A model generated the notes under the pieces. The model did not search any database. It was not told the origin of the DNA and saw only the letters and a list, made by a program, of their open reading frames with translations. Positions 8,505 through 16,606 of a stretch of DNA of 64,000 nucleotides are shown piece after piece. Position numbers and translations under genes: made by a program. The DNA comes from Cereibacter_A azotoformans (GTDB lineage Bacteria; Pseudomonadota; Alphaproteobacteria; Rhodobacterales; Rhodobacteraceae), in NCBI RefSeq assembly GCF_003050905.1, contig NZ_QAOT01000002.1; one strand, 5' to 3'. How positions within the stretch are numbered: the first letter of the stretch is position 1; each line of letters begins with the position of its first letter.

Positions 8505-9137
8505 ATGAAAGACCCTATCGATCTCTACATGAACACGCTCGTGCCGATGGTGGTCGAACAGACCAGCCGTGGCGAACGGGCCTATGACATCTTCAGCCGC
8601 ATGCTGAAGGAGCGGATCATCTTCCTCTCCGGCCCCGTGCATGACGGGATGTCGTCGCTGATCTGCGCGCAGCTGCTGTTCCTCGAGGCGGAAAACCCCT
8701 CGAAGGAAATCGCGATGTACATCAACTCGCCCGGCGGCGTGGTGACCAGCGGTCTCTCGATCTACGACACGATGCAGTACATCCGTCCCAAGGTCTCGAC
8801 CCTCGTGATCGGGCAGGCGGCCTCGATGGGCTCGCTCCTGCTGACGGCGGGCGAGAAGGGAATGCGCTTCTCGCTGCCGAACAGCCGCGTGATGGTGCAC
8901 CAGCCCTCGGGCGGCTACCAAGGCCAGGCGACCGACATCATGATCCACGCGCGCGAGACGGAAAAGCTCAAGCGCCGGCTGAACGAGATCTATGTCAAGC
9001 ACACCGGCCAGGATCTCGATACGGTCGAGGCGGCGCTCGAACGCGACAATTTCATGTCCGCCGAGGATGCCAAGGCCTGGGGTCTGATCGACGAGATCCT
9101 GGAAAGCCGCGGCAAGACGGACGACACGGCGAAGTGA
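8505..9137 (+). CDS. clpP: ATP-dependent Clp protease proteolytic subunit
   Basis: The 210-residue protein is a full ClpP with catalytic triad Ser107 (GQAASMGS), His132 (MVHQPSGG) and Asp181 (ERDNFMSAEDA); the spacing matches the E. coli enzyme. It forms the tetradecameric peptidase that works with the ClpX unfoldase encoded next. The ATG at 8505 gives the usual N terminus MKDPIDLYMN; a GTG at 8484 in the same frame would add seven residues. It is followed by a strong hairpin, so clpX is probably also transcribed from its own promoter. Confidence 0.97.
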   Translation: MKDPIDLYMNTLVPMVVEQTSRGERAYDIFSRMLKERIIFLSGPVHDGMSSLICAQLLFLEAENPSKEIAMYINSPGGVVTSGLSIYDTMQYIRPKVSTLVIGQAASMGSLLLTAGEKGMRFSLPNSRVMVHQPSGGYQGQATDIMIHARETEKLKRRLNEIYVKHTGQDLDTVEAALERDNFMSAEDAKAWGLIDEILESRGKTDDTAK

Positions 9138-9143
9138 AAACGG

Positions 9144-9172
9144 GCCCCTCGCCGGGCGGACCGGCGAGGGGC
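9144..9172 (+). terminator. Hairpin terminator after clpP
   Basis: A perfect 12-bp stem (GCCCCTCGCCGG at 9144-9155 paired with 9161-9172) closes a five-base loop, six bases after the clpP stop, followed by GATTTGG. It should terminate or attenuate transcription between clpP and clpX. Confidence 0.8.
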
Positions 9173-9261
9173 GATTTGGCGTTGTGAAGGTCGGGGGCTT
9201 GGCCTAGACTTTCGCTTCAGGCCGGCAGGGCAGGCCCAAAGGCGCACGGCAGAGGACGACG

Positions 9262-10527
9262 ATGGCGAACAATTCTGGCAGCGACAGCAAGAACACGCTC
9301 TACTGCTCTTTCTGCGGCAAGAGCCAGCATGAGGTGCGCAAGCTGATCGCAGGGCCGACCGTGTTCATCTGCGATGAGTGCGTCGAGCTCTGCATGGACA
9401 TCATCCGCGAGGAAACCAAGTCCACCGGCCTCAAGTCGGCCGATGGCGTGCCCACCCCGCGCGAGATCTGCAAGGTTCTCGATGATTACGTGATCGGGCA
9501 GATGCATGCCAAGCGCGTGCTCTCGGTCGCGGTGCACAACCACTACAAGCGGCTCAACCACAGCTCGAAGAACGACATCGAGCTGTCGAAGTCGAACATC
9601 CTGCTGATCGGCCCGACCGGCTGCGGCAAGACGCTGCTCGCGCAGACGCTGGCCCGCATCCTTGACGTGCCCTTCACCATGGCGGATGCGACGACGCTCA
9701 CCGAAGCGGGCTATGTCGGCGAGGATGTCGAGAACATCATCCTGAAACTGCTTCAGGCCTCGGAATACAATGTCGAGCGGGCGCAGCGCGGCATCGTCTA
9801 TATCGACGAGGTCGACAAGATCACCCGCAAATCGGACAATCCCTCGATCACCCGGGACGTCTCGGGCGAGGGGGTGCAGCAGGCGCTTCTGAAGATCATG
9901 GAAGGCACGGTGGCGAGCGTGCCCCCGCAGGGCGGGCGCAAGCATCCGCAGCAGGAGTTCCTGCAGGTGGACACGACGAACATCCTGTTCATCTGCGGCG
10001 GCGCCTTCGCGGGGCTGGAAAAGATCATCGCGCAGCGCGGCAAGGGCTCGGGCATCGGTTTCGGCGCCGAGGTCAAGGATCCGGACTCGCGTGGGGTGGG
10101 TGAGCTCTTCACCGAACTCGAGCCTGAGGACCTGCTGAAGTTCGGCCTGATCCCCGAGTTCGTCGGCCGTCTGCCGGTGATCGCGACGCTGACGGACCTC
10201 GATGAGGCGGCCCTGGTCACGATCCTGACCGAGCCGAAGAACGCGCTCGTCAAGCAGTACCAGCGCCTGTTCGAGATCGAGGGCGTGAAGCTGACTTTCA
10301 CCGCCGACGCGCTGACCGCCATCGCCAAGCGGGCGATCAAGCGCAAGACGGGCGCGCGGGGCCTGCGTTCGATCATGGAAGACATCCTGCTCGACACGAT
10401 GTTCGAGCTTCCGGGCCTCGAGGGCGTGGAAGAGGTCGTCGTGAACGAGGAGGCGGTCAATTCCGGCGCGAAGCCACTTCTGATCTACACCGAGGTCACG
10501 AAGAAGAAGGACGCGACGGCAAGCTGA
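9262..10527 (+). CDS. clpX: ATP-dependent Clp protease ATP-binding subunit
   Basis: The 421-residue unfoldase has the N-terminal zinc-binding domain with four cysteines (CSFC at 15-18 and CDEC at 37-40), Walker A GPTGCGKT at 117-124, Walker B IVYIDEVDK around 178-186, and the ClpP-binding loop motif IGFG (GSGIGFGAEV). It recognises and unfolds substrates and feeds them to ClpP. The gene starts 124 bp after clpP with AGAGGAC upstream. Length and motifs are complete. Confidence 0.97.
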   Translation: MANNSGSDSKNTLYCSFCGKSQHEVRKLIAGPTVFICDECVELCMDIIREETKSTGLKSADGVPTPREICKVLDDYVIGQMHAKRVLSVAVHNHYKRLNHSSKNDIELSKSNILLIGPTGCGKTLLAQTLARILDVPFTMADATTLTEAGYVGEDVENIILKLLQASEYNVERAQRGIVYIDEVDKITRKSDNPSITRDVSGEGVQQALLKIMEGTVASVPPQGGRKHPQQEFLQVDTTNILFICGGAFAGLEKIIAQRGKGSGIGFGAEVKDPDSRGVGELFTELEPEDLLKFGLIPEFVGRLPVIATLTDLDEAALVTILTEPKNALVKQYQRLFEIEGVKLTFTADALTAIAKRAIKRKTGARGLRSIMEDILLDTMFELPGLEGVEEVVVNEEAVNSGAKPLLIYTEVTKKKDATAS

Positions 10528-10552
10528 AGAGCCGGCCGCGGACGAGAATGTG

Positions 10553-10583
10553 AAGGCGGGTCCGGTGCCCGCCTTTCGCTTTT
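10553..10583 (+). terminator. Intrinsic terminator after clpX
   Basis: An eight-bp stem AAGGCGGG (10553-10560) / CCCGCCTT (10568-10575) with a seven-base loop is followed by TCGCTTTT. This is a conventional rho-independent terminator 25 bp after the clpX stop. Confidence 0.85.
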
Positions 10584-10652
10584 CCGCCGATCCCGCTGGA
10601 CCTCGGCTGCGGCATTTGCCATATCGGGGCAACAGCTTTCGGAGGCTTGCGG

Positions 10653-11027
10653 ATGTCGATACTCAAGCGCGCGGTGACCTGGTGGGACGGCCAGACCCTC
10701 GGCACCCAGTTCTTCACCTGGCGGCAAGGCGTCAAGGTGGGCGAGGATGAGCAGGGCAACACCTTCTACACCTCGAAGGACGGCAAGCGGCGCTGGGTGA
10801 TCTACAACGGCGAGATCGAGGCGAGCCGCATCAGCCCGGACTGGCACGGCTGGCTGCACAGAACCTGGGAAGATCCGCCGACGGCCCGGCCGCTCGCGCA
10901 CAAGCCCTGGGAGAAGCCCCACGTCGAGAACCTGACCGGGACCGAGGGCGCCTATGCGCCACCCGGCTCGATCCGGCGCGCCGAGCCGATCGCCCGGCGC
11001 GACTACGAGGCATGGCAGCCCGAATAA
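10653..11027 (+). CDS. NADH:ubiquinone oxidoreductase accessory subunit, NDUFA12 family
   Basis: The 124-residue protein contains the NDUFA12/B17.2 family core TWWDGQTLGTQFFTWRQGVK, DEQGNTFYTSKDGKRRWVIY, and the WHGWLHRTWEDPP motif. In alphaproteobacteria this small subunit associates with respiratory complex I. GGAGG lies seven bases before the ATG at 10653. Its stop overlaps the start of the mlaD-like gene (TAATG), so the two are cotranscribed and coupled, although no functional link is obvious. Confidence 0.9.
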   Translation: MSILKRAVTWWDGQTLGTQFFTWRQGVKVGEDEQGNTFYTSKDGKRRWVIYNGEIEASRISPDWHGWLHRTWEDPPTARPLAHKPWEKPHVENLTGTEGAYAPPGSIRRAEPIARRDYEAWQPE

Positions 11028-11497
11028 TGGCCGAGAATCGTTCGGAAATCCTGGCCGGAGCGGCGGTTCTGGCAGCCGCCATCGGCTTCCTCGTCTATGC
11101 TGGGCAAACCGCCGGCATCACGCGCGACAGCGGATCCTACCCGCTGACGGCCAGCTTCCGCTCGGCCGAGGGAATCTCGGTCGGCACCGACGTGCGCCTT
11201 GCAGGCGTCAAGGTCGGCACGGTGACCGCCCTCGCGCTCAACCCGCAGACCTTCTTTGCCGACGCCACGATCTCGGTGAAGCAGGGGATCGAGCTGCCGA
11301 CCGACTCGGCGATCCTGATCTCGTCCGAGGGGCTCCTCGGCGGCAACTACGTCGAGCTGATGCCGGGCGGCGCGCTGGAAAACCTCGCTCCGGGCGAGGA
11401 GATCGAGGACACCCAGGGCTCGGTCAGCCTGATCTCGCTTCTGATGAAGTTCGTCGGCTCGGGCGCCGAGAGCGCCATCCAGGGCGAGGAAGGATGA
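11027..11497 (+). CDS. mlaD: MlaD-family outer-membrane lipid asymmetry protein
   Basis: The 156-residue product has an N-terminal membrane anchor (ILAGAAVLAAAIGFLVYAG) and a single MCE/MlaD domain with FRSAEGISVGTDVRLAGVKVG and LLGGNYVELMPGG. MlaD forms the periplasmic ring of the MlaFEDB phospholipid transporter that keeps the outer membrane asymmetric. I chose the ATG at 11027, which overlaps the previous stop as TAATG; an ATG at 11012 in frame would add five residues. The mlaE and mlaF partners are not in this window. Confidence 0.9.
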   Translation: MAENRSEILAGAAVLAAAIGFLVYAGQTAGITRDSGSYPLTASFRSAEGISVGTDVRLAGVKVGTVTALALNPQTFFADATISVKQGIELPTDSAILISSEGLLGGNYVELMPGGALENLAPGEEIEDTQGSVSLISLLMKFVGSGAESAIQGEEG

Positions 11498-11865
11498 GGG
11501 TCCTGGCGGCGCTTCTGCTGATGGCGGCGCCGGCCCTCGCGCAGGATCTCCGCACGGCCGAGGGCAGCGGGGCGCTGCTGCGCTGGCTCGACAAGATGTC
11601 GGGCGAAACCGCCGATGCCGAGCTGATGCGCGGCCAGTCGGCGGTCAGCGGGCACCTGACCATCGAACTGGACGAGTGCCGCTATCCGGCCGGAGACCCG
11701 GCCTCGGACGCTTTCGCCCACCTGACGATCCGCGACTCGCGTGCGGCGGAACCCGTCTTCGATGGCTGGATGATTGCGTCGAGCCCGGCTCTGTCGTCGC
11801 TCGATCATCCGCGCTACGACGTCTGGCTGCTGCGCTGCACGACCGAGGCCGGATCCGGCGAGTAG
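11494..11865 (+). CDS. DUF2155 family secreted protein
   Basis: A signal peptide (MRVLAALLLMAAPALAQ) is followed by a short domain with GKxSGE-like segment LDKMSGETADAELMRGQS, LTIELDECRYP, and FDGWMIASSPALSSLDHPRYDVWLLRC, matching the DUF2155 family found next to MlaD-type genes in alphaproteobacteria. The start overlaps the mlaD stop as ATGA. Two cysteines may form a disulfide in the periplasm. Its last 52 bases overlap the 3' end of the convergent aat gene. Function unknown. Confidence 0.85.
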   Translation: MRVLAALLLMAAPALAQDLRTAEGSGALLRWLDKMSGETADAELMRGQSAVSGHLTIELDECRYPAGDPASDAFAHLTIRDSRAAEPVFDGWMIASSPALSSLDHPRYDVWLLRCTTEAGSGE

Positions 11866-12458
11866 CCGGGGGGCGCGAACTCGGCCTTGCCGGCAAGCGC
11901 CTCGCCGAGCCTGCGGTGATAGTCCGCGCGCGGGATCTCGATGGCGCCGAGCGAGGCGAGATGCGGGGTCAGGAACTGTGTATCAAAGAGCGTGAACCCG
12001 CCCGCGCGCAGCCTGTCGATCAGGAAGGCGAGGGCGACCTTCGAGGCGTCGGTGCGCCGCGAGAACATGCTCTCGCCGAAGAAGGCCCGGCCGAGCGTCA
12101 CCCCGTAGACCCCGCCGACCAGAGCATCGCCCTCACGCACTTCCAGCGAATGGGCGTGTCCGAGGGCATGGAGCCCGACATAGAGCCGGAAGATGGTCGG
12201 GTTGATCCAGGTGTCCTCGCGATCGGCGCAGGCCCGGACGGTGCCGGCGAAATCCTCGTTGACCGTGACCGTCCAATCCATTCGGCGGATCCGCCGCGCG
12301 AGGCTGCGCGAGATATGGAAACCGTCGAGGGGGAAGATGCCCCGCCGCCGCGGATCCACCCAGTGGATCTCGGGATCGTCGCGCGACTCGGCCATCGGGA
12401 AGATGCCGAGCGCATAGGCGCGGAGCAGAAGCCGGGGTGTCAGCGCGGGCGGCGTCAT
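11814..12458 (-). CDS. aat: Leucyl/phenylalanyl-tRNA--protein transferase
   Basis: The 214-residue enzyme shows the family pattern: LLLRAYALGIFPMAES near the N terminus, WVDPRRRGIFPLDGFHISRSL, TWINPTIFRLYVGLHALGHAHSLE and GVTLGRAFFGESMFSR, then FTLFDTQFLTPHLASLGA. It adds leucine or phenylalanine to N-terminal Arg/Lys of proteins, making them N-end-rule substrates for ClpAP through ClpS. It lies just downstream of accC on the same strand. Its coding end overlaps the convergent DUF2155 gene by 52 bases. Confidence 0.95.
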   Translation of the reverse strand: MTPPALTPRLLLRAYALGIFPMAESRDDPEIHWVDPRRRGIFPLDGFHISRSLARRIRRMDWTVTVNEDFAGTVRACADREDTWINPTIFRLYVGLHALGHAHSLEVREGDALVGGVYGVTLGRAFFGESMFSRRTDASKVALAFLIDRLRAGGFTLFDTQFLTPHLASLGAIEIPRADYHRRLGEALAGKAEFAPPGYSPDPASVVQRSSQTS

Positions 12459-12477
12459 GGGCCGCCCGCACCGGGCA

Positions 12478-13824
12478 TCAGCCGAACTGGGCGGCCAGCC
12501 ATTTTTCCAGCCAGTGGATGTTGTAATCGCCGTGCTGGATGTCGGGCTCGGCCAGCAGCGCGTGGAACAGCGGCACGGTCGTGTCGATTCCGTCCACGAT
12601 CAGCTCGCCCAGCGCGCGGTGGAGGCGAGCCAGCGCCTCGGGCCGGTCGCGCCCGTGCACGATCAGCTTGCCGATCAGGCTGTCGTAATAGGGCGGGATC
12701 GAATAGCCGCCATAGAGCGCCGAATCCATCCGCACGCCGAGGCCGCCGGGCGCGTGAAAGACGCGGACCTTGCCGGGGCAGGGCGAGAAGTTCGGCAGCT
12801 TTTCGGCGTTGATCCGTACCTCGATCGCGTGGCCGTTGATCTCGAGCGCGTCCTGCTCGAAGGACATCGGCAGGCCGGCTGCCACCCGGATCTGCTCGCG
12901 CACCAGATCGACGCCGAAGATCGCCTCGGTCACCGGATGCTCCACCTGCAGGCGGGTGTTCATCTCGATGAAGTAGAACTCGCCGTCCTCGTAGAGGAAC
13001 TCGATCGTTCCCGCGCCGATGTAGTTGATCCGGCCCACCGCCTCGGCGCAGATCTTGCCGATCCGGGCGCGCATCTCGGGGGTGATGACGGGGCCGGGGG
13101 CCTCCTCGAACACCTTCTGGTGGCGGCGCTGCAGCGAGCAGTCGCGCTCGCCCAGATGGACCGCGCGGCCCTTGCCGTCGCCAAAGACCTGGATCTCGAT
13201 GTGCCGCGGCTTCTGGAGGTATTTCTCCATATAGACTTCGTCATTGCCGAAGGCGGCCTTGGCTTCGGAGCGGGCGGTGCGGAAGGCGACCTCCAGCTCT
13301 TCCTCGTTCCGCGCCACCTTCATCCCGCGCCCGCCGCCGCCGGCGGTGGCCTTGATGATGACCGGGAAGCCGATCGCACGGGCCGTGGTGATCGCCGCCT
13401 CGTAGTCGGGCACGCCGCCGTCCGAACCGGGCACGCAGGGCACGCCGAGCGCCTTCATCGTGTCCTTGGCGGTGATCTTGTCGCCCATGATGCGGATATG
13501 GTCCGCGGTCGGGCCGATGAATTCGATCCCGTGGTCCTGCAGGGCCTGGGCGAAGGCTGCGTTCTCCGAGAGGAAGCCGTAGCCGGGATGGACCGCCTCG
13601 GCGCCGGTGATCTCGCAGGCCGAGATGATCGAGGCCTTGTTGAGATAGCTTTCCGCCGACGAGGCCGGGCCGATGCAGACGCTTTCATCGGCCATGCGGA
13701 CGTGCATGGCGTCGGCATCCGCGGTGGAATGGACGGCGACCGACTTGATCCCCATCTCCTGGCAGGCGCGGATCACGCGCAAGGCGATCTCGCCGCGGTT
13801 GGCGATCAGGATCTTCTCGAACAT
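12478..13824 (-). CDS. accC: Acetyl-CoA carboxylase biotin carboxylase subunit
   Basis: The 448-residue protein has the carboxylase N-terminal domain (MFEKILIANRGEIALRVIRA), an ATP-grasp domain with the glycine-rich KATAGGGGRGMK, EKYLQKPRHIEIQVFGD and the catalytic EMNTRLQVEHPVTE, and the C-terminal domain. It carboxylates biotin on AccB in the first step of fatty-acid synthesis. It follows accB by eight bases and is clearly in the same operon. Confidence 0.97.
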   Translation of the reverse strand: MFEKILIANRGEIALRVIRACQEMGIKSVAVHSTADADAMHVRMADESVCIGPASSAESYLNKASIISACEITGAEAVHPGYGFLSENAAFAQALQDHGIEFIGPTADHIRIMGDKITAKDTMKALGVPCVPGSDGGVPDYEAAITTARAIGFPVIIKATAGGGGRGMKVARNEEELEVAFRTARSEAKAAFGNDEVYMEKYLQKPRHIEIQVFGDGKGRAVHLGERDCSLQRRHQKVFEEAPGPVITPEMRARIGKICAEAVGRINYIGAGTIEFLYEDGEFYFIEMNTRLQVEHPVTEAIFGVDLVREQIRVAAGLPMSFEQDALEINGHAIEVRINAEKLPNFSPCPGKVRVFHAPGGLGVRMDSALYGGYSIPPYYDSLIGKLIVHGRDRPEALARLHRALGELIVDGIDTTVPLFHALLAEPDIQHGDYNIHWLEKWLAAQFG

Positions 13825-13831
13825 CGCCGCC

Positions 13832-14323
13832 TCACTCGATGATCATGAGGGGCGCGCCGTATTCGACGGCCGTGCCGTCCGACACGAGAACGCGCTTGAC
13901 CGTGCCCGCCCGCGGCGCCGGAATGTGGTTCATGGTCTTCATCGCCTCGATGATCAGGACCGTCTGGCCCTCAGCCACGGTGGCGCCGACGGTGACGAAG
14001 GGCGTGGCGCCCGGCTCGGGCGCGAGATAGGCGGTGCCCACCATCGGCGAGGTGACGGCGCCCGGATGCTGGGCCGGATCCTCGATGGCGGGCGATGCGG
14101 CGGGCGCCGAGGACATCATCGGGGCGGCCATGGGGGCGGCCATCATCGGAGCCGCCGCCACCTGCGTCGTCACGATGTTGGCCTGCTTGACCACCCGAAC
14201 CTCGAGGCTGTCATCCTCGCCATATTCCCGCTTCACCGAGAGTTCCGTCAGCTCGTTGCTGTTCAGCAGTTCGGCAAGGGCCTGGATGAAGGCGACATCG
14301 GCCTCGGTGTTGTTCTTGCTCAT
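13832..14323 (-). CDS. accB: Acetyl-CoA carboxylase biotin carboxyl carrier protein
   Basis: The 163-residue protein has the N-terminal dimerisation region (FIQALAELLNSNELTELSVKRE), an alanine/methionine/proline-rich linker (about 55-85) and the C-terminal biotinyl domain with the biotin attachment motif EAMKTMN, where the lysine carries biotin. It is the first gene of the accBC operon. The 270-bp region upstream is shared with the divergent preT gene. Confidence 0.96.
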   Translation of the reverse strand: MSKNNTEADVAFIQALAELLNSNELTELSVKREYGEDDSLEVRVVKQANIVTTQVAAAPMMAAPMAAPMMSSAPAASPAIEDPAQHPGAVTSPMVGTAYLAPEPGATPFVTVGATVAEGQTVLIIEAMKTMNHIPAPRAGTVKRVLVSDGTAVEYGAPLMIIE

Positions 14324-14593
14324 GACGTCCTCGGATTGGCTTGCTGCCGGATGGGGAAGGGCCCGCGGCCCTGACCGGCGCGCGGTTTCGCAGGCTTATA
14401 CGCAATGGGCGCGGAGGAGAAAAGCGCCAGTTCGTCGCGAGAAGGCGGGGCCGTGCCGCTTTTTCGGGCGTCCGCGGCGGTTCCCCGCGCGGCCGGACGG
14501 TCGGGCGGCGCCCCGCATTATTTATCGTTTGGTAAAAAATAAGAGCCGTGTCAGCCTTGCTCCACAAACAACAACCCAGGGGAGGGTGCGACC
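14324..14593. promoter_or_regulatory. Divergent intergenic region between accB and preT
   Basis: This 270-bp region must hold the accBC promoter and the preT promoter. Its most striking part is an AT-rich island at about 14516-14545 inside otherwise very GC-rich DNA, which contains the palindrome listed separately. I see no further gene or RNA in it. Confidence 0.6.
14521..14536. promoter_or_regulatory. Variant RutR-like palindrome upstream of preT
   Basis: TTTATCGTTTGGTAAA has the same length and centre (GTTT) as the RutR-type box at 18603-18618, but the outer bases are changed symmetrically (TTGA to TTTA and TCAA to TAAA). It lies about 58 bp before the preT start. Operator role is inferred. 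Confidence 0.45.
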
Positions 14594-15931
14594 TTGACCA
14601 TGAGCCAGCTTACGCCCGGCGTCGTGCCGGGGCGTCTGCCAGCGGAAGCCTACTGTCGGAACTTCGCCGATGTGGAGCCGCCGCTCGACCGCCACGAGGC
14701 GAAGGTGGCGGCGGACCGATGCTACTTCTGCCACGACGCGCCCTGCGTGACCGCCTGTCCGACGGCGATCGACATTCCGCTCTTCATCCGCCAGATCGCG
14801 ACCGGCACGCCCGAGGCCGCGGCGCGGACGATCTTCAACCAGAACATCCTGGGCGGCATGTGCGCCCGCGTCTGCCCGACCGAGCAGCTCTGCGAGGAGG
14901 TCTGCGTGCGCGAGGTGGCCGAGGGCAAGCCGGTCGAGATCGCCCGTCTCCAGCGCCACGCCACCGACACGCTGATGGCGAAGAACGTCCATCCCTTCCA
15001 GCGCGCCGCGCCCACGGGCAAGCGGGTTGCGGTGGTGGGCGCGGGGCCGGCGGGTCTTGCCGCCGCGCACCGGCTGGCGATGCTGGGCCATGAGGTCACG
15101 ATCTTCGACGCGCATCCCAAGCCCGGCGGCCTGAACGAATATGGCATCGCCAGCTACAAGACGCCGGGCAACTTCGCGCAGGCCGAGGTGGACTGGCTGC
15201 TGATGATCGGGGGAATCACGCTCCGAACCGGGCAGGCGCTCGGGCGCGACATCACCCTCGAGGGGCTGCGGGCCGGGTTCGACGCGGTGTTCCTCGGCAT
15301 GGGGCTCTCGGGCGTCAATGCGCTCCGGGCCGAGGGCGAGGAGCGCGACAATGTCCATCCGGCGGTGGATTTCATCGCGGCGCTGCGCCAGGCCGAGGAT
15401 CTCTCGGCCCTGCCCATCGGGCGCGACGTGGTGGTGATCGGCGGCGGCATGACCGCCATCGACGCGGCGGTGCAGTCGAAGCTGCTGGGGGCCGAGACGG
15501 TCACCATCGTCTATCGCCGCGGGCAGGAGAGGATGAGCGCCTCGCGCCACGAACAGGATCATGCCACCTCCCACGGTGTCCGCATCATCTGCAACGCGGC
15601 GCCGGTGAAGGTGCATGGCAACGGCGCGGTGCGCGAGGTGGAGTTCGCCTACACCGAGGACGGGCCCGGCGGGCTGAAGCTTCTGTCCGAGACCTTCCGG
15701 CTGAAGGCGGACCAGCTCTTCAAGGCGATCGGCCAGACGCTGGGCGAGGTGCCCGAGGGGATCGCGCTTCAGGGCGGCAAGATCGCGGTGGATGCCGCGG
15801 GGCGGACGAGCCTCGAGGGCGTCTGGGCGGGCGGCGACTGCGCCACGGGCGGCGAGGATCTCACCGTGACCGCGGTGGCGCAGGGCCGGGACGCGGCCAT
15901 GGACATCCATGCCGAGCTGGTCGGGTCATGA
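14594..15931 (+). CDS. preT: NAD(P)-dependent dihydropyrimidine dehydrogenase subunit, PreT type
   Basis: The 445-residue flavoprotein resembles the N-terminal half of mammalian DPYD and glutamate synthase small subunits: an N-terminal cysteine-rich iron-sulfur domain (CYFCHDAPCVTACPT and CARVCPTEQLCEEVC), an FAD-binding GAGPAGLAAAHRLA near residue 142, a second dinucleotide fold VVVIGGGMTAIDAA and a C-terminal GGDCATGG. With PreA it reduces uracil or thymine to the dihydro form. Spacing from GGAGGG favours the TTG start at 14594; the ATG at 14600 is possible. Confidence 0.9.
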   Translation: MTMSQLTPGVVPGRLPAEAYCRNFADVEPPLDRHEAKVAADRCYFCHDAPCVTACPTAIDIPLFIRQIATGTPEAAARTIFNQNILGGMCARVCPTEQLCEEVCVREVAEGKPVEIARLQRHATDTLMAKNVHPFQRAAPTGKRVAVVGAGPAGLAAAHRLAMLGHEVTIFDAHPKPGGLNEYGIASYKTPGNFAQAEVDWLLMIGGITLRTGQALGRDITLEGLRAGFDAVFLGMGLSGVNALRAEGEERDNVHPAVDFIAALRQAEDLSALPIGRDVVVIGGGMTAIDAAVQSKLLGAETVTIVYRRGQERMSASRHEQDHATSHGVRIICNAAPVKVHGNGAVREVEFAYTEDGPGGLKLLSETFRLKADQLFKAIGQTLGEVPEGIALQGGKIAVDAAGRTSLEGVWAGGDCATGGEDLTVTAVAQGRDAAMDIHAELVGS

Positions 15932-15994
15932 GCGCGCCTTGCAAGCATCAGGGCTTCGGGTTAGGCCTTCGGCCGGTCAGAAGCGGAGAGGCGG

Positions 15995-16534
15995 ATGGAC
16001 GGCATCGTCGAGACGATCGTGGGCTTCATCCGCGACAACAGCGACTGGGCGCTCTGGATCGCGATGATCTTCGCAGCGGCAGAGACGACGGCCTTCCTGT
16101 CGATCCTCATCCCCTCCACCGCGATCCTGTTCGGGGTGGGGGCGCTGGTCGCGACCGGGGGCCTCGACTTCACGCCGATCTGGATCGGGGCGAGCATCGG
16201 CGCCATGCTGGGGTCGTTCTTCTCCTTCTGGCTCGGCTGGCGCTTCGGGCCCCGGGCGCTGGAGATGCCGCCGATGCGCGACCATCGCGCGCTGATCCAT
16301 CGCGGGACCGACGCCTTCGCGCGGTGGGGCACGCTGGCGGTGCTCATCGGCCATTTCTTCGGCCCGCTGCGGGCGGTGGTCTTCGTGCTGGCCGGTGTCT
16401 CGCGCCTGAGCGTCTGGAAATTCGCGCCGGTCAACATCCTGGGCTGCATCGCCTGGGCCTGGGCCACGCCCAAGTCCGGCGAGATCGGCGGCAACGTCCT
16501 GGGCTATCTCTGGAACCTCGTCACGGGCGGCTGA
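15995..16534 (+). CDS. DedA-family membrane protein
   Basis: A 179-residue membrane protein with the DedA/SNARE-associated core: ETTAFLSILIPSTAILFGVGAL, FSFWLGWRFG, and the RFFGPLRAxxxxxAG-like segment GHFFGPLRAVVFVLAGVSRL. DedA proteins are flippases for undecaprenyl phosphate or related lipids. GGAGAGGCGG precedes the ATG. It lies between preT and preA, which normally adjoin. A role in pyrimidine use is not known for the family, so it is either a chance insertion or an unrecognised partner. Confidence 0.88.
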   Translation: MDGIVETIVGFIRDNSDWALWIAMIFAAAETTAFLSILIPSTAILFGVGALVATGGLDFTPIWIGASIGAMLGSFFSFWLGWRFGPRALEMPPMRDHRALIHRGTDAFARWGTLAVLIGHFFGPLRAVVFVLAGVSRLSVWKFAPVNILGCIAWAWATPKSGEIGGNVLGYLWNLVTGG

Positions 16535-16606
16535 CCCTTTCCGCCCGTTCCATGGCACCCGTTCAGGCCGCACCGCGGCCCGTTCCCCGTTTCTGAGGAG
16601 CATCCC

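Noticed and set aside
14594..15931. Glutamate synthase small subunit
   Set aside because: The fold is shared, but preA and dihydropyrimidinase nearby and no large subunit make PreT the better call.
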